Assembly (NCBI GenBank): GCA_937876225.1
Contig: CALFIC010000202.1
Location: 1-11,774, forward strand
Direction: 5' to 3'
Length of the DNA stretch: 11,774 nucleotides
From: an uncultured Chloroflexota bacterium
Lineage (GTDB): Bacteria; Chloroflexota; Chloroflexia; Chloroflexales; Roseiflexaceae
Positions 5,212-11,774 of the stretch are shown piece by piece; the first letter of the stretch is position 1; each line of letters begins with the position of its first letter. Both the position numbers and the translations under genes were made by a program. Under the pieces are notes generated by a model. The model made no database searches, had not been told where the DNA came from, and worked only from the letters and a program-made list of their open reading frames with translations.

Positions 5212-6444
5212 TTACGGCAAAAACTCTCGTAACCATTCCTTGAATCGTTCATACAATTCCACCCAGCGGCCTTCGTCGTGGGTCCGACCACCATCGTCAT
5301 TGTTGCCGTGGTGATAACCCCAACGAATCAGACCAAGGACGGTGGCATACATGGGTGAATTGAGGGCATCAGTCAAACCATATACATCGTGGGCAATGCC
5401 AACCCGTACGGGAGCACTGAAGCGTTCTTCAAACAAGGTATCGATATTGGTCATTTGGGCACCACCGCCGGTCAACACAATCCCCGACGCATAGGCTCCT
5501 TCGTAGACACTATGATTGACTTCATATATCACGAAATCAATCAGCTCATCGGCACGGGCTTGGATGCATTGGTTAAACAAAAGGCGACTCACATCGATAT
5601 AATCCCCAGCCCGGCCACCTTCGATTTCGACTAAATCATTATGGCGTACGGGGTCCGCAATGGCGTCACCAATGATTTGTTTGTTATGTTCGGCAGAATG
5701 CGGATTGATTTGGAAGGTCATGATGATATCGCTGGTAAAGGTGTGACCACCAATCGGGATAACGTGGGTATGCCAGGTATTGCCTTGGGCAAAAAAAGCC
5801 ACACTAGTGGTGCCACAGCCCAAATCAACCAGCACCACGCCGCTCTCACGTTCTTCGGCAGTCAACACTCCTTCGGCAGCAGCGAGGGGTTGGAGCACCA
5901 CTTCGTCGATTTCGACACCGGCGTCTTGGAGTACTTTAATCAAGCTTTGAATCGCAAGCATTTCGCAGACGACAATATGCACATCGACTTCGAGGCGGAA
6001 GCCATGCATGCCGATCGGGTCACGGACTACATTGCCATCGAGGATATAGCGATACGGCATCACATGCAAGATTTCGAGGTTGGCAGGCAAGGCATCGGCT
6101 TGGGCGGTTTCGATGGCACGCATGATTTCTTCACGCGTGACGACGCCATCTCCTGCCCGCGAAATAGCAGCCAAACCGGTACGATTGTAGGTGCGGATGT
6201 GTTTGCCTGAAATAGACACATACGCAGAGACCACGCGATACCCAGTTTGTTCGGCTTTGTTGATACTTGCGATGACCGCGCGGCTCGCTTCTTCGATGTT
6301 GACGACCATGCCGCGTTCAATGCCTTTGGAAGGCACGATGCCGTAACCGAGCACATTGATGCGGTCATCTTTATCGATTTGCCCAATCACGGTGCAAATT
6401 TTGGAGGTACCGATATCGATACCGACAATATGTCGTACAGCCAT
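5212..6444 (-). CDS. ftsA: Cell division protein FtsA
   Basis: A 410-residue actin-like ATPase that anchors FtsZ filaments to the membrane and recruits later divisome proteins. The actin-family nucleotide sites are present: phosphate-1 GIDIGTSK (8-15), phosphate-2 DLGCGTTS (207-214) and adenosine motif LTGGGAQ (324-330). The FtsA-specific 1C/SHS2 region lies at about 85-165. The C-terminal segment WVELYERFKEWLREFLP (394-410) is an amphipathic helix with aromatic, leucine and basic residues, as expected for the membrane-targeting tail; it follows a flexible Asn/Asp/Gly-rich stretch (381-392). The start at 6444 has AGAGG 5 bases upstream. The gene follows ftsQ after 25 bases, so both are probably on one message. 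The partner tail DIPVFLRR is present in only one of the two downstream FtsZ proteins. Confidence 0.97.
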   Translation of the reverse strand: MAVRHIVGIDIGTSKICTVIGQIDKDDRINVLGYGIVPSKGIERGMVVNIEEASRAVIASINKAEQTGYRVVSAYVSISGKHIRTYNRTGLAAISRAGDGVVTREEIMRAIETAQADALPANLEILHVMPYRYILDGNVVRDPIGMHGFRLEVDVHIVVCEMLAIQSLIKVLQDAGVEIDEVVLQPLAAAEGVLTAEERESGVVLVDLGCGTTSVAFFAQGNTWHTHVIPIGGHTFTSDIIMTFQINPHSAEHNKQIIGDAIADPVRHNDLVEIEGGRAGDYIDVSRLLFNQCIQARADELIDFVIYEVNHSVYEGAYASGIVLTGGGAQMTNIDTLFEERFSAPVRVGIAHDVYGLTDALNSPMYATVLGLIRWGYHHGNNDDGGRTHDEGRWVELYERFKEWLREFLP

Positions 6445-6469
6445 AACAACCTCTACATCACTACTCGTC

Positions 6470-7375
6470 TTATGGAAGGGAAGTCGCCGTCGTGGTTAAT
6501 ACATCCGTATTCGTAATACCAACCGTCGTGGTAAGGATCTGCGTATCACTCAGCGCCTGAGTTTCGGTGATTACTTGGCTAATCGGCACATCAGCACGGT
6601 AATAGGGGGTCAGCGAACGTAAATCAGCAAAGCCAAATTCGGCTTTGTTGGCGCGTAATTGTTTGAGGATGGCGATTTTTTCGTCGAGGCGTTCACTGCC
6701 ACCAAACAAAATCAACTCACCATTACTGGTGCGGACATGCATGCCACGGCGAGGATCCCACCCCAAGCGAGCAATTACTACCCCTGCATCTGCAGGCAAG
6801 CGCAGGGAGATATCACGGGCCAAACCAATTACCGTACTATCAACTTTATCGCCTGCTTTGAGTTTTTTGCCACTGTCGTCATTAATCACAATTGTATCCG
6901 TCAATACGACAGCCGCATCAATTCCGAGCAAATCACCTTCACCATTGACGATTAAGTACCATTGGCCGCTCTTCCAGCGGATTTCGCTTTTTTGCTCAGT
7001 GATGGTAATCAATACTGCATCGGGAAGTTGTACTTGCACCGATGCGCTAGTGACATAGGGATTGGCCAACAAGCGCACCCGAATCGCATTGGGGTCAACC
7101 GACCAGATAGGCATACCATTGACGGCGGCTAGTTCACTGACGCGTTGACGACTCATGGTTGCTGCCCCTTCAACCTTGACGGTCTGTACCACATACATGC
7201 CAGACCAAAGCATTTGGACGGCATAATAGAGTACGACGAGCACCAGACCAAGGCTGATAATCCGGCCACTTTGCACAAATTCGATGAGCAAAATACGACT
7301 GCCGGGGCGCACACCACGCCGGCGCCGTGAAGGGGGCGGATTATCGTTGACGGGCCGACGACGCACAGAACTCAC
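6470..7375 (-). CDS. ftsQ: Cell division protein FtsQ/DivIB
   Basis: A 301-residue single-pass membrane protein of the divisome that links early and late division proteins (FtsB/FtsL partners) outside the membrane. The N-terminal 38 residues are cytoplasmic and strongly basic (RRRP, SRRRRGVRPGSR). One transmembrane helix follows at about 39-57 (IISLGLVLVVLYYAVQML). A POTRA domain spans about 62-128 (VVQTVKVEGA to VLITITEQ). The FtsQ/DivIB domain continues to FADLRSLTPYYR (249-260), and a Thr-rich tail (about 280-299) closes the protein. The start is GTG at 7375, chosen because TAGGAG lies 8 bases upstream; the TAG of this site is also the stop codon of ddl. The POTRA plus DivIB architecture and the position before ftsA make the call firm even though FtsQ sequences are poorly conserved. 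Confidence 0.92.
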   Translation of the reverse strand: MSSVRRRPVNDNPPPSRRRRGVRPGSRILLIEFVQSGRIISLGLVLVVLYYAVQMLWSGMYVVQTVKVEGAATMSRQRVSELAAVNGMPIWSVDPNAIRVRLLANPYVTSASVQVQLPDAVLITITEQKSEIRWKSGQWYLIVNGEGDLLGIDAAVVLTDTIVINDDSGKKLKAGDKVDSTVIGLARDISLRLPADAGVVIARLGWDPRRGMHVRTSNGELILFGGSERLDEKIAILKQLRANKAEFGFADLRSLTPYYRADVPISQVITETQALSDTQILTTTVGITNTDVLTTTATSLP

Positions 7376-7383
7376 AGCTATGA

Positions 7384-7389
7384 CTCCTA
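7384..7389 (-). promoter_or_regulatory. Ribosome binding site of ftsQ overlapping the ddl stop
   Basis: TAGGAG on the minus strand, 8 bases before the GTG at 7375. Its first three bases are the ddl stop codon, so terminating ribosomes sit directly on the next initiation site. This supports both the GTG start and translational coupling. Confidence 0.75.
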
Positions 7390-8490
7390 CCCACGCACAC
7401 CACGAGCCAAGGCGAGCTCGACCAAGCGATTCACCACTTCAGGGTAACTTACACCGCTTGCTTGCCACATTTTGGCATACATACTCATCGGTGTAAATCC
7501 GGGCATGGTGTTGACTTCACTCAAATAAAAAACATCAGCAGCAGCATCAAACAAAAAATCGACTCGCGCCAGACCAGCCCCATCAATGGATTGAAAGGCG
7601 CGTAACGCCAATTGGCGCACTGTAAACGATTGTTCGGGGGTAAGTGCGGCCGGAATAACCACTTTGGTGGCGTCGTTTAAATACTTCGCCTCATAATCAT
7701 ACCATTCATTGGCAGGAATGATTTCACCGGGAACACTGGCGTCGGGGGATTCGTTGCCGAGCACACTAATCTCGATTTCCCGCGCCGTAACGCCTTGTTC
7801 GACCACAATCCGGCGGTCATAGCTACACGCCAATTGTAAGCCCGCATGTAATTCTGCCCGTGATTTGACTTTACTAATCCCCACGCTACTGCCCATGTTG
7901 GCCGGCTTTACAAACATGGGGTAACGCAACTGTGCTTCGAGTTGGTCAATCACTTGGTCTGGGTGCTGTTTGTAATTATGTGCTTGCACCAATTGCCACG
8001 GAACGACAGGCAGACCAGCTGCGGCAAATGCCGCCTTCATCATGGCCTTGTCCATACCCACCGCCGACGCCAACACCCCACAGCCCACATAGGGAATCCC
8101 TGCGAGATCCAACAATCCCTGGATGGTACCATCCTCTCCCATCGGACCATGCAGCACGGGGAATACTACATCCAAGCCTTGAATCTGTGGGCTTACGGCA
8201 CCACCATCACCGCGCAAAATCAAATGGGGCGACACCGTAATCTGGGCGGGGACTTGGGGCGGTTGCACGTGATCGCCGCCACCCGGCAACAAGCCCGCAT
8301 CTGCCACCGATTCAAGGGTGGCCAGCACATCGCCGCCCGCCACCCATTGGCCGTTTTTGTGGATGCCAATCGGCACCACATCATAGTGTGCAGGGTCGAG
8401 TCCATTGAGGACGGCCCGGGCCGATACCAACGATACTTCGTGTTCGCCCGATTGTCCCCCAAAAATAACCCCGATTCGAATGCGTTTCAT
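7387..8490 (-). CDS. ddl: D-alanine-D-alanine ligase
   Basis: A 367-residue cytoplasmic ATP-grasp ligase that joins two D-alanines, using ATP, for addition to the UDP-MurNAc tripeptide. The N-terminal motif GGQSGEHEVS (11-20), HGPMGEDGTIQG (114-125), MDK (146-148), the ATP-grasp loop KPANMGSSVG (195-204) and the metal site D311, E325 and N327 (SEVNTMPG) are all present. The segment YDYEAKY (264-270) keeps the tyrosine typical of D-Ala-D-Ala enzymes, so there is no sign of a VanA-like D-lactate or D-serine specificity. The start at 8490 gives the usual N-terminus MKRIRIGVIFGG; only a weak G-rich site lies upstream. ATG codons at 8502 and 8505 are possible. The latter would overlap the murB stop as ATGA, giving up to 372 residues. 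The gene is part of the tight mur-fts operon. Confidence 0.96.
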   Translation of the reverse strand: MKRIRIGVIFGGQSGEHEVSLVSARAVLNGLDPAHYDVVPIGIHKNGQWVAGGDVLATLESVADAGLLPGGGDHVQPPQVPAQITVSPHLILRGDGGAVSPQIQGLDVVFPVLHGPMGEDGTIQGLLDLAGIPYVGCGVLASAVGMDKAMMKAAFAAAGLPVVPWQLVQAHNYKQHPDQVIDQLEAQLRYPMFVKPANMGSSVGISKVKSRAELHAGLQLACSYDRRIVVEQGVTAREIEISVLGNESPDASVPGEIIPANEWYDYEAKYLNDATKVVIPAALTPEQSFTVRQLALRAFQSIDGAGLARVDFLFDAAADVFYLSEVNTMPGFTPMSMYAKMWQASGVSYPEVVNRLVELALARGVRG

Positions 8491-8501
8491 GGTCGCCCCC
8501 A

Positions 8502-9428
8502 TCATATGATTGCGCCGAGGAATTGCACCTCAGGCTCGAGTTCGATGCCAAATTGGCGTGCCACCACATTGCGGACATGCGCGATAATCCGGAGTACATC
8601 GGCACTCGTGGCATGATCACGATTAACGATGTAATTGGCGTGTTTATCGGCAATTACCGCACCACCGCTCGCATATCCGCGTAGACCAGCCGCATCAATC
8701 AAGCGCCCAGCCGAATCGCCGGCAGGATTTTTGAAGACACTGCCACACGACGATCCAGGCGGCGTTTTGCTCCGCCGCAAGGCGGCAGTGGCGGCCATAT
8801 CAGCCATGAGTTGTGCCACATCGCCACGCTGGAGCGTGACTGTCGCCCCTACCACAATCGGACCCATATCAGCCACGGTCATACCTTGCGTCATCTTGCC
8901 CGCATTTTGTTGTTTGAGGGCACTGGTACGATAGCCAAACCCCAACTGGGCTGCGGTATAGGGCACCACTTCCCCTGCCTGCCATACATCAACTCGCGTG
9001 ACGCTTTGGGCCATATCGCCGCCATAACAGCCAGCATTGCCATACACCGCCCCACCGACAGTCCCCGGTAAGCCTTCGGCCCATGCCAATCCAGCCCAAC
9101 CGGCATTAACCAGCTGGCGCACGGTACCCGCCATCGGGGCACCTGCCCCGATAGCGACCGTCGCACGATCAGACTGAGCGGTCACATCTACCCGCATATC
9201 CCGCATGCGAATCACCACGCCGGGCAAGCCGGCATCGCTGATGAGCATATTGCTCCCGCCACCCAGTACCCACACCGGTAAATGCTGACTGTCGGCAAAT
9301 TCGAGCGCCGCCTGCACGCCACGCGGCGAACGGACGGAAGCCAAATACCGCGCGGGGCCACCGATCCGCCAGGCGGTGCGTGGCGCAAGCAGCGCGTGTT
9401 CGGTGATAGTAATGTCGGGATTATCCAT
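8502..9428 (-). CDS. murB: UDP-N-acetylenolpyruvoylglucosamine reductase (MurB)
   Basis: A 308-residue FAD enzyme that reduces UDP-GlcNAc-enolpyruvate with NADPH to UDP-MurNAc in the cytoplasm. The FAD domain shows TAWRIGGPA (18-26), LGGGSNMLI (55-63) and EGLPGTVGGAVYGNAG (118-133). The substrate domain shows GYRTSAL (165-171), SCGSVFKNP (227-235) with the proton-donating serine S230, KHANYIVN (262-269) and the C-terminal LEPEVQFLG (297-305) carrying the conserved glutamate. The length of about 300 residues fits the shorter, Gram-positive-like MurB class, not the E. coli type. The start at 9428 is chosen because TTGGAG lies 7 bases upstream and the family N-terminus begins there; a longer frame to 9485 only reads murC sequence. 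It overlaps the end of murC by 8 bases, so translation is probably coupled. Confidence 0.96.
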   Translation of the reverse strand: MDNPDITITEHALLAPRTAWRIGGPARYLASVRSPRGVQAALEFADSQHLPVWVLGGGSNMLISDAGLPGVVIRMRDMRVDVTAQSDRATVAIGAGAPMAGTVRQLVNAGWAGLAWAEGLPGTVGGAVYGNAGCYGGDMAQSVTRVDVWQAGEVVPYTAAQLGFGYRTSALKQQNAGKMTQGMTVADMGPIVVGATVTLQRGDVAQLMADMAATAALRRSKTPPGSSCGSVFKNPAGDSAGRLIDAAGLRGYASGGAVIADKHANYIVNRDHATSADVLRIIAHVRNVVARQFGIELEPEVQFLGAII

Positions 9429-10830
9429 GGCGCTGCTCCAACAATGCCAACAGCCGTGGTCCCACTTGGGTACCATCACCAGCACTCATGGTAATCACCA
9501 CATCACCGGCACGAGCTATATCGGCAATGGCGGTGGCTGATTGGGCAATCGTCCCGCTGGCATGCGCGACCGGGTGGGTAATGTGCTGCACCAACCAGGC
9601 GGCATCAATCCCGGCGACAGGTTGCTCGCGCGAGGCATAGATATCCCCGATACAAACCACATCGGCATCGCCAAAGGCCGTGGCCCATTCAGCCACCAAA
9701 CTTGCGGTGCGGCTATAGGTATGCGGTTGTACATAGGCAATGATGCGCTGGCCGGTATAGCGGGCCCGCGCCGCTGCCAACACCGCTGCGACTTCGGTAG
9801 GGTGATGGCCGTAATCGTCGATTACCGTCACACCCGCAACGGAGCCTTTGTATTCGAAGCGCCGCCGGGCGCCCTGGAAGGTCGCCAAGGCTTGGGCAAC
9901 CAGCGCCGGCGCGGCGCCGGCCAATACGGCTGCCGCATAGGCGGCCACGGCATTTTTTACATTATGCAAACCTGCTAGTGGAATGGATACCGGCCGATGC
10001 AGACGCATCGCAAACGAACGCCGGTCATAGTGCCAGGCTTGAAAGGATTGGCTAGTGGCATCGTGGTGCAAGGCACTCGCCGCCCAATCGAGGGGGATGC
10101 GGCTACAGGCTACCGGATCACGGGCCAAATCGGTGTCGATGCCATACCAACGCACGCCGGTGCGGGTAATGGCAGCCCGGGCACCGGCATCATCACCACA
10201 CACCAATACCCGCTCGGGATTGGCGATTTGGGTGCTAAACGTGGCAAAGGCCGCGGCATAATCAGCCGGTGAAGCATAAATGTCGACATGATCCCACTCG
10301 AGGGTGGTAATCACCGCAATATCTGGTTGGAGTGCCAGAAAGGTACGATCATATTCATCGGCTTCAATTACCAACGGTGCCGTCGGATCACCCCAACAAG
10401 CCACTTGGGGTAAATCAGGCACTTCGGCGCCAATCAGATAGCCGGGATTCATCCCCGCCACCTGCAAGGCATGGGCAATCATGGCACTCGTGGTGGTCTT
10501 GCCGTGAGTACCGGCCACCGCGATGACGCGCCGCTCTTGCGACCAACGCGCCCACAAGTCGTGCCGGCGCATCACGGGAATTCCGGCGGCCACGGCGGCA
10601 TCGAGCTCGGGGTGGGGGGAATGCACCGCCGAGGTGGCCAGTACCACATCGGCACCCGCAATCTGGCTAGCTACATGTCCAAGGTAAATCGTCACGCCCC
10701 GCGCCTGCAATGGCGCCCAAGTGCTGCTCTGATTGGCATCACTACCGCTGACGCGCTCACCACGATCGAGCAAAATATGGGCGATGGCACTCATGCCGGC
10801 GCCACCAATACCGACAATATGATAGTGCAT
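9421..10830 (-). CDS. murC: UDP-N-acetylmuramate-L-alanine ligase (MurC)
   Basis: A 469-residue Mur ligase that adds L-alanine to UDP-MurNAc using ATP, the first step of the stem peptide. The N-terminal Rossmann domain has GIGGAGMS (7-14). The central ATPase domain has the P-loop GTHGKTTT (107-114), EADEYD (156-161) and HNVKNA (289-294). The C-terminal domain has DDYGHHPTE (338-346), QPHTYSRT (368-375; many MurC proteins have HRYSR here) and MSAGDG (448-453). All expected catalytic motifs are present at normal length. The ATG at 10830 shares its first base with the end of the murG stop (TAATG), with AGGAG 6 bases upstream, so coupling to murG is likely. Confidence 0.97.
   Translation of the reverse strand: MHYHIVGIGGAGMSAIAHILLDRGERVSGSDANQSSTWAPLQARGVTIYLGHVASQIAGADVVLATSAVHSPHPELDAAVAAGIPVMRRHDLWARWSQERRVIAVAGTHGKTTTSAMIAHALQVAGMNPGYLIGAEVPDLPQVACWGDPTAPLVIEADEYDRTFLALQPDIAVITTLEWDHVDIYASPADYAAAFATFSTQIANPERVLVCGDDAGARAAITRTGVRWYGIDTDLARDPVACSRIPLDWAASALHHDATSQSFQAWHYDRRSFAMRLHRPVSIPLAGLHNVKNAVAAYAAAVLAGAAPALVAQALATFQGARRRFEYKGSVAGVTVIDDYGHHPTEVAAVLAAARARYTGQRIIAYVQPHTYSRTASLVAEWATAFGDADVVCIGDIYASREQPVAGIDAAWLVQHITHPVAHASGTIAQSATAIADIARAGDVVITMSAGDGTQVGPRLLALLEQRHG
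9436..9439 (-). promoter_or_regulatory. Ribosome binding site of murB inside murC
   Basis: GGAG (within TTGGAG) on the minus strand, 7 bases before the ATG at 9428. It lies inside the last codons of murC and supports the 8-base overlap of the two genes. Confidence 0.65.
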
Positions 10831-11774
10831 TAGGCGCTCCTTGCAATGTCACATAACAGGGTAGCCATGGTCAGGGCCGCCTCCGGCCGTGCCACTCCCT
10901 GCATGGCCTGTCGCATCTGCTGGAGGGCGGTGTCGTCTTGCAACAAGCCATCGAGTGCCGGCCAGAGTAATTCGGGTTGGGCGCCATCGGCGACTTTGAT
11001 GGCGGCACCATGGCGCACCAAATAATCGGCGTTTTCGTCTTGATGGACGTAGGGGTAAGGCACCAAAATCGCCGGTAATCCAGCGGCCGGTAATTCGCCC
11101 AACACCGATGCGCCACTCCGACAAATCGTGATATCTGCCGCCGCCAAGGCTGCCGTCATCGTCACGGCACCGTCGGTAGCGAGGTAGGGGTATAAATGAT
11201 AGCGGTGTTGCAGTTCAGACGGTAACCCAGCCATGTGCGTTTGCAACATGGTTTCATCACCTTCGCGGCCACAAACATGGAGTACATGCGCCAATGGCAA
11301 TACGCGGGTTAGCAAGGCGGCCACGGCCTGATTGATGCTCCGGGCGCCACGACTACCACCATACACGAGGATCAACGGCGTTGCATCCATAATCCCTAGC
11401 ATGGCGCGGGTAGTACCACGATCAGCCTGCATGATATCGGCGCGCACGGGGTAACCGGTCACGACCAATTTACGCATCCCACGTTGCCATGTAGCAAGGG
11501 TTGTGGCAGGCATCCCCAAATGGGGCGCTGCGTCAGGAATGCTCCCGATTGTCACGGTCGCTAGTCGCGACAACAAGCGCACTGCCAAGCCAGGTACTAC
11601 GTCAGGCAAATAAATCGCACTAGGCACCCGCATCAGCCAGGCCGCCACAAACAACGGCACACACACATACCCACCAGTGCCAAAAATAGCCCCGGGGCGC
11701 TCGCGGCGGATGAGTTGAATGGCTTGCACTACCCCGCGCAGCAAGCGCCAACTGTTTTTGAGTAAGGCAATCAC
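10830..11774 (-). CDS. murG: MurG glycosyltransferase, 5' end outside the window
   Basis: The visible 314 codons are the C-terminal four fifths of the transferase that adds GlcNAc from UDP-GlcNAc to lipid I, making lipid II on the inner face of the membrane. The frame is open to the window edge. The first visible codon is an internal valine, not a start, and about 70 residues including the GGTGGH loop are missing. Visible motifs, numbered from the edge, are FGTGGYV (31-37), then YGGSRGARSIN (family consensus GGSQG), CRSGASVLGE and the UDP-GlcNAc loop PYVHQDENADYL (HQxxNA). The place where many MurG proteins have HEQNxxPG reads YLPDVVPG (55-62), a notable change near the acceptor site. Context before murC agrees with MurG. 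The changed motif leaves a small chance of altered specificity. Confidence 0.92.
   Translation of the reverse strand: MIALLKNSWRLLRGVVQAIQLIRRERPGAIFGTGGYVCVPLFVAAWLMRVPSAIYLPDVVPGLAVRLLSRLATVTIGSIPDAAPHLGMPATTLATWQRGMRKLVVTGYPVRADIMQADRGTTRAMLGIMDATPLILVYGGSRGARSINQAVAALLTRVLPLAHVLHVCGREGDETMLQTHMAGLPSELQHRYHLYPYLATDGAVTMTAALAAADITICRSGASVLGELPAAGLPAILVPYPYVHQDENADYLVRHGAAIKVADGAQPELLWPALDGLLQDDTALQQMRQAMQGVARPEAALTMATLLCDIARSA

Overview
The window is an almost entirely leftward (minus-strand) segment of a bacterial division and cell wall (dcw) cluster. In order of transcription from the right edge it holds murG (5' end cut off by the window), murC, murB, ddl, ftsQ, ftsA, a first ftsZ, a second ftsZ, and then a separately controlled amidohydrolase gene. 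Gene order, the tandem ftsZ pair, the MurG sequence style and the abundant G+C-rich hairpin repeats suggest a member of the Chloroflexota (Chloroflexia-like). That assignment rests on recalled family features, not on a marker gene, and is only moderately secure.

Right part (6470-11774): murG-murC-murB-ddl-ftsQ are packed tightly. murG and murC share one base (TAATG), murC and murB overlap by 8 bases, and ddl and ftsQ each follow their upstream gene after about 11 bases. ftsA follows ftsQ after 25 bases. The encoded proteins make the UDP-MurNAc precursor (MurB), attach L-alanine (MurC), supply D-Ala-D-Ala (Ddl), convert lipid I to lipid II (MurG), and assemble the divisome (FtsQ, FtsA).

Middle (2337-5211): ftsA is separated from the first ftsZ by a 291-base spacer that is only about 32% G+C by hand count. 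This spacer contains a TATAAT box and an 8-bp inverted repeat, so the ftsZ pair probably has its own promoter. The two FtsZ proteins both keep the GTP-binding and catalytic loops. Only the first has the normal C-terminal peptide (DIPVFLRR) that binds FtsA and similar partners. The second has a proline-rich linker and a different tail (IPPGLRDDLRRK). This division of labour is the most interesting biology in the window.

Left part (1-2336): between the second ftsZ and the amidohydrolase lies a 230-base island of palindromes: four copies of a 21-nt hairpin unit, a nested double hairpin, and a perfect 30-bp palindrome 2 bases after the ftsZ stop. The amidohydrolase (YtcJ-like, amidohydrolase family 3) has its own candidate promoter and a clear terminator. 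The leftmost 350 bases carry no gene. They do hold a strong leftward promoter with phased A-tracts upstream and a structured leader with a boxA-like stretch, which together suggest a stable-RNA (possibly rRNA) operon just outside the window.
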